DNA from: Hydnum rufescens UP504
Taxonomy: Eukaryota; Basidiomycota; Agaricomycetes; Cantharellales; Hydnaceae
Reading direction: 5' to 3'
Length of the DNA: 64,000 nt
Assembly: GCA_014904985.1 (NCBI GenBank)
Contig: MU128940.1
Coordinates: forward strand, 302,813 to 366,812
The notes under the pieces are model-generated. The model saw only the letters and a program-made list of their open reading frames with translations, was not told where the DNA came from and made no database searches. The number at the start of each line of letters is the position of its first letter. Within the stretch, counting starts at the first letter, position 1. A program made the translations under genes and the position numbers. Shown piece after piece: positions 46,655-57,363 of this stretch.

Positions 46655-48327
46655 CAGGCTGGTCAGTCACATAGGGGACCTAATTTAGGTACCACTTTCG
46701 GGCAGAAAATGGTACCTAATAGGTCCCCCAAACCTTACGGCCGAAATCAGGCCATTCCAATTCAGTTTTTGGGCCATCTGTCAGCCAATCCATGGCTGTG
46801 CTAGATTATATACTTATTTATTATTATTTGTTTACTATTTATTATTATTATTACTACTATTATTATATACATATTACACTATATACATATTACCCCCCCC
46901 CGGGGGTCTGCCACCACAGGGGGCGGATGGTTCATGCGGGTTATGCACCCGCATCTGCCCATACCCATACACCCCCAGTCGGGGGCCGGTTCCCTTTGGG
47001 CACTCCCTCGAGGGAGTCGGTTTTCATTTGTGGGGGCTCGTTCGTGGTTATCGTTTGCGGTGTCTCATTCGGCGGGTTCGTATTTGGGGGTTCGCGGGGG
47101 TTCTGGTTCAGGACCTAAAGAAATAATTGATGAAACATTAGTAGAACAGTAACGCAGCGCAAAAAGAGCAGCTTATGCTGCTCTTTTTGCGCCACAAGAA
47201 CAAGAAGTGAAAATAACAAAGAAAACATACTTTGTAGTACCCCACACCCACTGTGGGAGTGTGGGGTACTGGGGCCGTATACTCTGGGTCGTACATATGG
47301 GTCCTCTCTGTGCCCCATTGTTCGGGCATTGATAAATGGGGTTGCAGGGGGGGGCTTGCGTCGGTATTCGTTTGCAAGGGAAGTCGAGACCTAAAGGATA
47401 AGAGTTTTAAATTAGTTAAGAGTTAAACACCACGCAAAAAGAGCAGCTTTGGCTGCTCTTTTTGTGTGGGTGTACAGTAGCTACAGGGGGGGATGGGGAC
47501 TCACCTTATATAGGACCACACACCCGCCGGGGCAGGTGTGTGATTTCTGGGGCCCGCATTGGGCGCAGTTTCATCCTTGTTTGGCGTGGCGCGTGCGCAT
47601 GTCACGTCGTTGGTGTGTGGGCGTGTCGTGTTGTGTTGGCGTGTCACGTTGCTGTGTCGCGTTGGCATGTCACATTGGTGGGTCGCGTTGGCGTGTCGCG
47701 TTGGCGTGTCGTGTTGGCGTTTGGGTTCTGGTCGTTTCGTGGGTACGTCGTGTGTTGGACGAAGGCACAGCTAGAATAATAAAAGACACATTAGTAAAAA
47801 GTTCGAAAGCAGCACAAAAAGAGCAGCTTTCGCTGCTCTTTTTGCGCGGTTGTATTTACTGGGGGTCGGGGACTCACCTTATGTAGTACCACACACCCGC
47901 CGCAGCGGGTGTGTGGTTCCTGGGGCCCTCATTTGGCGCGTTGCCATGGGGTGCGTCGTTTGGCGCGTCTGCGTGTGGTGCGTCTTCGTGTGGCGTGTCT
48001 TCGTGTGGTGCATCTTCGTGTGGCGCGTTGCCGTGTGTCGTGTCGTTTGCGCGTCTTTGTTTGGCGCGCTGCCGTCTGGGTCCTTGTTTTGTGGGTTTTC
48101 GTCATGCCTTGGACCTCAGGCCTCAATCTAGAATAATACAGGAAATGTTAGTATAAAGAGTCAAAGGAGCGCAAAAAGAGCAGCTTTCGCTGCTCTTTTT
48201 GCACCGTTGTATCTACTAGACAAAACACTCACCTTGTGACCACACACCCGCAGCGGCGGGTGCGTGGTCATGCGCTTGCCTTTTCGGGCGGCTGCTTGTT
48301 GTGGTTGCGGAGATGGGAAACAAGATG

Positions 48328-48984
48328 TAGATTCAACGCCGGCAATTGCCGATACTCAAGAAGCGCCCAAGCGCTGGCGCTGCAAACACAGTACACAATA
48401 GTAACAAGCATGTATATTTAAGATAAATACTATATAATAAATATCTGCCCAGGAAAACCCGAAGAAGCCAATGATAATGAGTCAGAGCCCAATAAGGCAT
48501 GAGATGGCTAATTGCAGAGTGGATTGGGCCACTTCTACACATCCGAATTGGCCCAAATTTAAATATAGTAATGGTATATATACACCCTACATGGGCGATT
48601 GATTATCTCAGACGATAATTGCATTTTTCAATTTTTCACGCCTTCAATTCCCTAAATAGGGAATTGAAGGTGTGAAAAATTGAAAAATGTGATTATCGTC
48701 CGAGATAATCAATCGCCCACGTAGGGTGTATATATACCATTACTATATTTAAATTTGGGCCAATTCGGATGTGTAGAAGTGGCCCAATCCACTCTGCAAT
48801 TAGCCATCTCATGCCTTATTGAGCTCTGACTCATTATCATTGGCTTCTTCGGGTTTTCCTGGGCAAATATTTATTATATAGTATTTATTTTAAATATACA
48901 TGCTTGTTCCTATTGTGTACTGTGCTTGCAGTGCCAGCGCTTGGGCGCTTCGCGAGTGTCGGCAATTGCCGGCATTGAATTTCG
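48328..48984. repeat. Central palindrome of element D
   Basis: Arms of about 325 bp with apex CCCT-AAAT-AGGG at 48650-48661 and only scattered mismatches between arms. Left-arm introns read away to the left and right-arm introns away to the right. Confidence 0.9.
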
Positions 48985-49036
48985 CAACTACGCAGCCACA
49001 CCCAGCAACGAAATGCGACCGCACAACCACGACACA

Positions 49037-49057
49037 ACAGCAGCAGCAACAGCAGCA

Positions 49058-49097
<40 letters not shown>

Positions 49098-49152
49098 CAA
49101 CAGCAGCAGCAGCAGCAGCAGCAGCAACGGCAGCAGCAGCAACGGCAACAGT
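49037..49152 (+). repeat. CAG/CAA triplet repeat in element D
   Basis: About 38 triplets, mostly CAG with CAA interruptions, lie between the central palindrome and the first exon hairpin. The tract is longer than the matching one in P2 (34283-34337), so it has expanded since the copies split. Confidence 0.9.
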
Positions 49153-51451
49153 GCATGACCACGACCACGCGACCACACACCCGCTGATGCGGGTGTGTGG
49201 TCATAAGGTAAGTTTTATCTCAATAGATACAATAGCGCAAAAAGAGTAGCGCAAGCTACTCTTTTTGCGCTGCTGTGAATTTTTATACTAACGTACTTTT
49301 ATTATTCCAGGTCATGGCCTGGTCCCAGGTACCGAACGAAACCCACCAAACGAACCAAACTAACGACACCATGCCAAATGAACCCCACCGAATCGAAATC
49401 CCGCCGAGCAAAACCACGCCAAACGACAACACAATACGACGAAGGACGCCAGCGATGGGGACGGGCCGATCGAGCGGCTCAATGACACCATGCCCAACGA
49501 CACCGCCGACATCACGCCCCACAGAACCACACCCGCCTCAGCGGGTGTGGTTCTACATAAGGTAAGTAAGGTCTAACGGCGCAAAAAGAGCAGCGAATGC
49601 TGCTCTTTTTGCGCTGGTTTTAATTTAAAACTAACACGTTATTTATTATTCTAGGTTATCGCCTGAAGTACATACAGCAAGATGAAGACCCGCCGAACGA
49701 ACCCCCCCCCCCACAAATGACAACACCCCCGCGAAACGAAAGCCACAAATGTGCCCTGCCAAAAGAATGAGCGCCAAACAAAACCCAGGAACGAGGATGC
49801 ACGACACAGGACCACGGAACCCCCCAGACAAACCACACACCCGCTTCGGTGGGTGTGTGGTAATCTTAAGATAAGTTTTTATTGTGCCAAAGGAGCAGCA
49901 TACGCTGCTCCTTTCGCGTAGGTTTTTCTTTTCTTTTTACTAACATATTATTCATTTTTTATTATAGTTTCTAGGTTAACGAGTCCATGCCCGACAACCC
50001 CCAAACCCACCTGAGCCCCGTACGAAAACCCGATAGAGGAGGCACACGACCGCGGTACGAACGAGTACCACACCCGCCGAAGCGGGTGTGGTACTACAAG
50101 GTAAGTAAAGCTGTACACCCCCAACAGCGCAAAAAGAGCAGCGAATGCTGCTCTTTTTGCACCAGTTTTAATTTTCTAACTAATACATGCATCATTCTAG
50201 GCTCTCGCTTTAAATGAAGACCCGTGAAAGGAAACTGCCCCCCCCCCAAAACGATAACCCGCCGAAACCCACGACAACGACACGCCGAACAAAGACACGA
50301 AACAACGCCGGAACCCACATGAACCACACATCCGCTACGGCGGGTGTGTGGTTCTATACAAGGTAAGTAACCTCATACCCACAATGGCGTAAAAAGAGCA
50401 GCAGATGCTGCTCTTTTTACGCTGGTTTTAATTTTTTACTAACACATTATTGATTATTCTAGGTACCGCCTTACCACAAACACCAAAATGAAGACCTGCC
50501 AAAGGAACCCCCCCCCCAGGGAATGACAACGCCCCGCCACACGGAAACCAACAACGCAACCCACCAAAACGAGTGCCGAACGAAACCTGCCGAACCGAGG
50601 AGTGAAACCAGGCCAGACCACACACCTGTTACCGTGGGTGTGCCTACCCCAACAGACACCCGGGACCAGTCCAAACGACCGGCCCAATGGTGAACCGCCA
50701 AGCCACGGCCCCCCTTCCCTTGAAATGGCCAGCGACGAGCCTGCCGTGCCCCGATGAAGAAGCGGAAGGCACCACACACCCGCTAGGCCGGGTGTGTGGT
50801 GCTACTAGGTTGTTCTTTTTTTTAAATTTCTATGGACAGTGCCACACCCACTTGAGCGGGTGTGGTGCTACTTAGTTTTTTTTCTAAGTTTCTACGGATG
50901 GTACCACACCCGCTCAAGCGGGTGTGTGCTACTAAGTAGTTTTTTTATTTTTTATTTTTATTTTATTTTTAAGGATGGTACCACACACCCGCCCATGCGG
51001 GTGTGGTGCTACTAAGTAGTTTTTTATTTTATTTCTACGGACAGTACCACACCCGCCCAAGCGGGTGTGGTATTTTTTACTAATTGAATTTTTAAATAAA
51101 TAAATAAATAAATAAGTCCTAATTGGGTGAGTGCTCAACATGCAAATGGGTAACCAGAAAGCCCGCCTAGGCAGGCCTCAAATATATGTATAATAAGTGA
51201 TAATAAATAAATAATTATAAATGGAACACTATTATCACCAATAAGTCCATATGGCCTGCTGTCCTGCAAGTCTGAGATTCTCTAAGTCCCAGTTTCGGCC
51301 AATTTTCGGCCATTTCGGCCAATTCTGGGCCAGAAGGTGCAGGCCGTAAAATGGCCATTTCGGCCAGAATAGTGATGGGACCTACTTAGGTACCATTATC
51401 TGCCCCAAAAGTGGTACCTAACTAGGTAGGCTTAGATGACTGACCAAGGTG

Positions 51452-51459
51452 ACCTTCTC
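51452..51459 (+). repeat. 8-bp target-site duplication of element D, right
   Basis: ACCTTCTC matches 46647-46654. Confidence 0.9.
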
Positions 51460-53018
51460 AGGAGGCCCCAACACAACAGAGGAACCTCACATCACTGAGA
51501 TCTCATCATCATCCCCCGATGGAACTGCTCACCTAAGAGCTACCATCTCTTCCCTCTCCCCATCGTCATTTATCATGATGATCTCAATCCCCCTCCTCTC
51601 AGACAGCCCCATCTCAGCACTCGTCGATTGCGGCGCCTCCGAAAACTTCATTGACGCATCACAAGTACAGAACTCACGCGCCGCGCTGCACCGTCGTCAT
51701 TTGGCGACACCACACCCCTTATGATTATTCGACAGATCAATCACAAACAACCTCAAGTGTATAGTTACACTCCCAGTCACTTTCACAAACTCGTTGCAAC
51801 AAAAAATCGAGTTCGTCAAATTGCAACTCCACTCCTCAACTCCCATCATACTGGGACTCCCCTGGTTGTGACAAGTCAATCCACAAATCTCGTGGGCCAA
51901 AATGCGGATCGAGCACATGGCACACCACTCGAAACTTGTAACGATGCCATTAAGCATCAACGTCATCGCAATGACTGCCTTGACCCTGGAACCGACAACC
52001 ACGAGCCCTCCAGCTCACAGCATCACAATTGAAGTCTATGAAGCCTAAGACTTCATTCAAGCAGCCAGTGATGATGGCGCGACACTCTACGCATGCGTTG
52101 TCACCAATCCAACCCACGCATGAACAGCATCAGTGGTTCGCGACACCCCCCCCACCTCTGCATTACCCAAATCAATCCCCATCAAAGAACGCCAAGACCT
52201 CGCACAATGACTCCCCCTGGAATACCACGAATTCCACAACATCTTCACCCGTACAGCAGCCAGCTATCTACCACCGCATCACAAGTACGACCTTCGATTC
52301 GATATCGAAGAAGGACGCGAAGTACCGCAAGGCCCCATATACCCAATGTTGGAAGGCAAACTCGCAGCACTACACGAGTTCATTGATGAATTCCTTGCAA
52401 AAGGATTCATATGCCCTTCGACCTCCCCCGCAGGTGCGCCAATCCTCTTCACAAAAAAGAAAGGTGGTGGGCTTCGCCTTTGTGTTGATTATTGAGCACT
52501 CAATCGCATCATGAAAAAGAGTCACTACCCCATCCCCCTCATCAACAACCTCCTCAATCGCCTTCACAGCGCCACAATCTATACGAAAATCGATCTTCGC
52601 GATGGCTACTACAACATCAGAGTTGCTGAAGGACACAAATGGCTCACATCATTTCGTACACGGTACGGTGCCTATGAGTGGCTTGTAATGCCAATGGGAG
52701 CAGCCAACTCCCCAGCGCAGTTCCAGTATTTCATGAACGACTCATTCCAGGATATGGTGGATCTGTTTGTCATCATATATCTCGATGACATCCTCATTTT
52801 CTCCAATTTGTGAGAAGAACACCGTGAACATGTTTGCCATGTACTACAACGACTCTGCAAAAGAAACCTTTGCGCCAAGATCTCGAAGTGCACCTTCCAC
52901 ACAGACACTATCGAGTACCTCGGCTTCATCATCACCCCCTCTGGCATCCAGATGGACCCTATGAAATTCGACGCGATCCTAAGTTGGCCCGCACCCACCT
53001 CGGTAAAAGAAGTCCAGT
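51460..53018 (+). pseudogene. Plus-strand gypsy protease and reverse transcriptase
   Basis: Protease: ISALVDCGASENFIDAS near 51613 (Cys in place of the usual Ser/Thr after Asp), then PIILGLPWL. RT: FLAKGFICPSTSPAGAPILFTKKKGG, LCVDY-x-ALNRIM, KIDLRDGYYNIRVAEGHKWLTSF, the catalytic motif IIYLDDILIFSNL (about 52780) and EYLGFIITPSGIQMDP, ending VKEVQSF, where the chromovirus is inserted. About eight TGA stops, several where arginine is expected (VDY-x-ALN, PWL-x-QVNPQISW); no TAA or TAG was seen in frame. Confidence 0.8.
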
Positions 53019-53023
53019 CATTC
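53019..53023 (+). repeat. 5-bp target-site duplication of chromovirus, left
   Basis: CATTC is repeated at 63005-63009. Confidence 0.85.
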
Positions 53024-53498
53024 TGTTAATTCGGTCGTATCCGAATTAAGGGTTGACAGTAGGGAACTCCCAGGCAGGGGTTCGGGTCCCGGTTGGGGGC
53101 TCGCAAGCACGTATAAGGACGTAGTACTCGCCTTAGGCGGTATTTCTAGAGAGTCCATAGTAGGTCTCATTACGGAAGAAGTTGGCCTGTTGCGCAGGGT
53201 GCTATTCCAGCACCACGCAAAGGCATGAGTTGCAGGAACGTAAAAAGATATCTTTCCGGGGCTTGCCGGGTAAGCTAGTACAACAAATCTATGCTATTAC
53301 ATAAGCAAGGAATCTAGCTAAACCCGGGGCAGCACCAAACTCCCTGTGGGAGAAGCTTTCCACCGGTTTTGGTGGCGGAAGGGAAAAAGAAGAAAAGAAA
53401 AGGGAAGAGAGGGGTTCAATGATGAAAGAGTACAGAACTGGCATGATAGATATGACGACAGACAGCCCTGCTGTCATGAGAATTTCACGCTACTAACA
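53024..53498 (-). repeat. 3' LTR of chromovirus
   Basis: 475 bp. Aligned by eye with 62530-63004 it differs at 18 positions: 17 transitions and one transversion (C/A in GAACG/GAAAG). Sixteen of the transitions fall at CpG in one or the other copy. Confidence 0.9.
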
Positions 53499-54100
53499 AT
53501 GCCCCCCATTCCTACAGGCGTGAGTATCTAGCGTCGTGAGGAATACCCTCTGTGGCGTCGTGGGTCGGGATCCTCGTCGCTATCATCGGTTCTGTAGTAT
53601 TGATCGCGTCAGGTTTCGGAGTGTATGGTTCGGCATTGCGACCCACTGGACCCTGCACGGGCTAGCTCTAGTTCCATGTGCGAGCATTGATCGAGTCCAT
53701 CCAGCCCCGGATGAGTTGGTGCCAGGTGGATTATGGGAGCTTCGAGCCATGTCCCATCGGCGGCGTTGACGTATGGCGCTCGGCCCACTATTTGAGGTCG
53801 CGCTGAAGCTAAGGACTGGTTCGGAGCATACGTATCAGGAAGTTCCCTAGGGGCCGGGGGGTGGTAGCGCTTGAGGGTCTGGGGAGGGGAGCATCTTCTT
53901 TTGCCGGTGTTGTCAGGCGCTAAGTCTCTGGAGTGCGCTCGAGGGTCTGGTGAGGGTCGTCGTGGTGGCCTGGAGTGGGAAGACCGGTCATTCTGTGGCC
54001 TCCAGTGTCTATCCTCTTCTAGGGGTCCGGGAATACGGTTGGGGCCCGAGCGTGGGTCGTGGGACCGTCCTCGGGGGGCAGGTCTGAAACCCTGGCCAGG
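53499..54100 (-). other. Chromovirus 3' untranslated region
   Basis: Lies between the last stop (54101) and the 3' LTR. It includes the polypurine tract at 53499-53512 (purine-rich on the minus strand). No conserved protein was seen. Confidence 0.5.
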
Positions 54101-55677
54101 TCACGGTCTGGGTTCTGCTCCGTAGGTGATGGTAGCTTGGGTCGCCGGATTGGGCAATCCTTCCCACCAAATGCCGGCGTCTGGCTGACTTTCTTGTGAC
54201 GTGGACGGCGTGTTTGCTCCTTGGGGAGCATCTTCCCAGGTCGGCGAGTCCATATCCACGTCGAATGGGGAACTGGCGGAGCCTGTAGTATTTTCCGTAG
54301 GGCCGGATGTACTTTGGGCTGGGACATTGGTGTCTTCCGTACCCTGAGGAGTAGTCATAGTTGCTTTTCGTTCTGCGGTGGTCATGAACGTGCCATCTGG
54401 TCGGTAGTAACGTGCCGAATATAGTAACTTCGTTACATTGTCCAGTACATCGAAGTTGTCGGGGCGGGGCGGGGGGCCTGGGAATGTGTCCTGCCATGTG
54501 TATGATTCGGGATCCTCAATGCCTGGGAAGGCAGGGACCTCCCCTTCGTAGTTGTCACAGAGTAGGAGGGGTTCTTTTTGGCGAGCCTCGTTGGTGGTGA
54601 AGTACCCGTCTCGTAGCAGTATCGTTCTGGCCTCGGGCTCCACCTGTATCAAGTCGATGCTACGGGCGGAATCTACGTAGGCATGCAGGTGATAGGCGTG
54701 AAGTTGTTTCCACAGCAGGGTCGCCTTAATTTCATCTGTCGGTTTGTCCCAGGCGAATCCTGCTGGAGCACTTAGGTACCACGAGATCGGGGGAATGTCT
54801 TCGAGTTTGTTGTAGGGAGGGTGGGGGTCGACGAACTGGTGGTGGGCCTTGGTGTAGTTGGAGTAGGCTAAGAGGATCGCGATTACTCGAGTGATTTGCA
54901 GGTATCGAGCATGGAGAGCATCGCTGAAGTACCATGGTTTGAACAAGTTTTCGAATCTGGGACAGTTAGGTGCATCGATGTGATAATGCAGGTCCCTGGC
55001 CAGACTGGGGATCAGGAACTTTGACTCGTGCTCGTTTTTGTCTGCCTGGGTCCAAGCGTACTCCCAGGAAGCCCATAGGGTGTCTAGGCATTCTTTGCAT
55101 ATGAAGAACTGTTTGTTCTCGTATTGCACATCACATATGGGTTGGAGGAAGGTGGGGACAAAGGCCAAAAGTAGACTACTGGGGGGAGAGACAGAGATTA
55201 GTTCGTACGAAGGCCTACAGCCCAGGAAGTCGCGTATGCCCATGTGTCCCGTTCGTGTAAGCTGCAGCGTCGGTGGCGTGAAGACTCCAGCCGTCATGTC
55301 CCAGAACGTGTAGCCATGATGTTGGCTACCCACGTAACGGGCTGGCTGTGGATCGTTGAAGTTGGTACAGGAGATCATGATATGGCAGTATGGTTGGCGC
55401 GTGTTTGGAGTGTGCCGTTCGGCTAACCCCAAGAAGTAGATCTCGATGGGAGTGGTGGCCTTAGGTATAGGGGGTGCCTTTTTCCTATGGTATTCCTGTA
55501 GGGCCTCCAGGGTGTTTCTTAGGTCACGGCTGGATTGCCAGGAGTCATGTTCTGGGCCATAGCCTAACCAATGGACTAGGTATTCAATCGAACATTTTTG
55601 TTTATTGTGTCGATGGTTGATAATTTCATCCACCTCGTACTCTTCTGAAGACCGTAATCCGTCCCGTGGGTTTGTGA
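54101..55677 (-). CDS. Chromodomain plus long unassigned C-terminal extension
   Basis: The frame (510 codons from the first start-like codon at 55633) opens with a chromodomain: VDEIINHRHNKQKCSIEYLVHW and YGPEHDSWQSSRDL, then a helix with EALQEYHRKKA. Chromodomains at integrase C-termini steer insertion to marked chromatin. About 430 residues follow with no family I recognise. They contain a motif like zinc binding (CDVQYENKQFFICKECLDTLW), WYF and WYL aromatic patches, and an acidic Ser/Thr-rich tail. This segment has no stop although the rest of pol has many, so it may be under constraint or CGA-poor. Upstream it is separated from the integrase by a single TGA. Confidence 0.6.
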
Positions 55678-55678
55678 G

Positions 55679-55917
55679 TCAGGGGTGGTCCTTGTCTTCC
55701 GACCGTCTATACAGTGTCAGGTGCTCTAGATTGACCACATTATGCATTGGCATGGAATCGGGCAGCCTTAACCGGTAAGCCGTGGGGCTGACCACTTCCG
55801 TGATCTCAAAAGGCCCGATGCGACATTGCATGAACTTGCGACCTGTACCCTTAACATCCACTAGTTCTAGGGTATGGGGGTTTATTAGTACTTCGTTGCC
55901 TATTTTGTATAGTACGG
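55679..55917 (-). pseudogene. Chromovirus integrase C-terminal (SH3-like) part
   Basis: VDVKGTGRKFMQCRIGPFEITEVVSPTAYRLRLP followed by MHNVVNLEHLTLYRR is the usual segment between the integrase core and the chromodomain. TGA stops flank it on both sides, each fitting a former CGA. Confidence 0.75.
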
Positions 55918-55918
55918 C

Positions 55919-56665
55919 TCAACGTTTTTTGTCATACTGGTAGGCTTGAGTATCGGCCGACCTCACTATAGCATCTCTGGCTAGATCTCGTCGTACTCTG
56001 AGAGCATTTATTCTACTGTCGGCCAGGGGGCTGGTCGTTTGCAGGGGTTCGGCTTCCTCCTGTAATAGTCGTAGAGGAGTCTGGGGAATGTACCCTAATA
56101 ATAGTTCTGTGGGGGTGGCTTGGGTGGACGAGTGCACTGCCTGGTTGTAGGTGGAGGCCAACATGTCTAGCCAGTCGACCCAGTCCATACAATCAGCACT
56201 CACATAACACCGAATCATGGTCTCCAGATGCTGGTTCATGACCCCCATCTGGCCGTCTGTTTGAGGATGGTGTGACATGGACATAGCCAGTCAGGTGTCA
56301 AAATAGTTGGCCAGTGCCCGCCAAAAGTTACTTATGAACTGAGGGTCGCGATCACTCACTATCTGTTTGGGCAACCCGAAATGTTTGTATACTTCTCGGT
56401 ATAGCAAAGTCGCTACTCGGTCAGCCGTGACCCGTGTGGTCATTGGTATGAACATTCCATACTTGGTAAGTGTGTCCACCACTATGAGTATAGCGTTGTG
56501 CCCCTTCAATTCAGGTAGTCCTGTCACGAAGTCCATGCTGATCACTTCAAATGGCAGGCTGGGGACTTCGATCGGGGCCAGGTAACCTTTAGACCCTGAC
56601 CTATCGTGTTTGGTTTTTTGACATACGTTGCAGGTGTCACAATACCGTATAACATCCTTTCGCAT
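55919..56665 (-). pseudogene. Chromovirus integrase catalytic core
   Basis: CDTCNVCQKTKHD ends the zinc-binding region. EVISMDFVTGLPELKG carries the first Asp and IVSDRDPQFISNFWRAL the second. HHPQTDGQMGVMNQHLE is where the catalytic Glu should be (DGQ-x-E), but this copy has Gly. One TGA lies between the two parts (FDT-x-LAMSMSHH). Glu loss and the stop make this copy inactive. Confidence 0.75.
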
Positions 56666-56683
56666 GGACTTCCAGTAGTAACC

Positions 56684-57317
56684 TCATCGTAGCACTTCCA
56701 GAGTTTTTCCCCACCACCCATGTGCTGCTTCATGGGGGGAGTCATGTGCCTCTTTGACCAGGTCCAATTGTTTGTTCCATGGTACGCAGAGCCTGAACTG
56801 ATTATCGGCATTCTTAAAAAGTATCAGTCCATTACGTCCTCGTGCAAAACGTCGAAATTGCTCGATTTCGATGTTCGGATCTGGAACGTTTTCCTCCCCC
56901 GTCGTGGGATTTGTTCGGGCCCATATAGCCTTTAAACTCAGGATCATGCTTGTAACCTTCCTGAAATTGACGTATAATCTCCGATGAGACTGCTAGGTTT
57001 AGCCCTGGTGCTCTTCTTGGAAGGCATTGCGGTTCTGTATCCTCTTGCGTGACTTCCCCCGCATTACTTGGGACAGGGATTGTCGGTCCCGTGGCACCAG
57101 GTTGGGCCTTTGCCTGGGCTCTCGTTTGGACAAATACGGCTTTCCCAAGGCTGGGGGAGTGCATGTAATGGTTCCAGCTTTTGGCTTGACTATCCTCGTT
57201 GGCTACGAGTTCTGGAATATTTTGGTCCGTGGGGGATACTACCTCGGGGGTCAATTCCAATCTTGACAGGGGGTCCACATTGGAGTGCACTCGGCCTGGA
57301 CGGTGTACAATCGCCAT
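56684..57317 (-). pseudogene. Chromovirus linker and H2C2 region
   Basis: VHRPGRVHSNVDPLSRLE is the end of RNase H and start of the linker. FKNADNQFRLCVPWNKQLDLVKEAHDSPHEAAHGWWGKTLEVLR supplies the two histidines, and a TGA then breaks the frame before GYYWKSMRKDV. Confidence 0.65.
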
Positions 57318-57363
57318 ACCTGGAAAGGCCGCAAATACTGCCCCCCACGCGCTAAGGCGTCGA

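Larger units (their letters stand above)
46655..51451. mobile_element. Palindromic hairpin-intron element D (4,797 bp)
   Basis: This is the cleanest copy: one insertion into a gypsy gag with an 8-bp duplication. The left end is CAGGCTGGTCAGTCACATAG and the right end GATGACTGACCAAGGTG. Left-arm introns (minus strand): 47115-47230, 47391-47504, 47771-47877, 48128-48232. Right-arm introns (plus strand): 49208-49310, 49562-49654, 50101-50200, 50363-50462, plus one with an ATAAGT donor at 49871. The first right exon (49311-49561) is open for its whole length from an ATG. The outermost right part holds five GTACCACACCCGCC hairpins (about 50760-51075). No transposase is encoded. Confidence 0.9.

Noticed and set aside
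48885..49249. Polyglutamine or polyalanine protein
   Set aside because: A CAG/CAA microsatellite is open in all frames on both strands, and only its element context is supported.
20700..51130. Telomeric, centromeric or rDNA satellite
   Set aside because: No telomere motif or rRNA was seen, and the copies have defined ends and target duplications instead.
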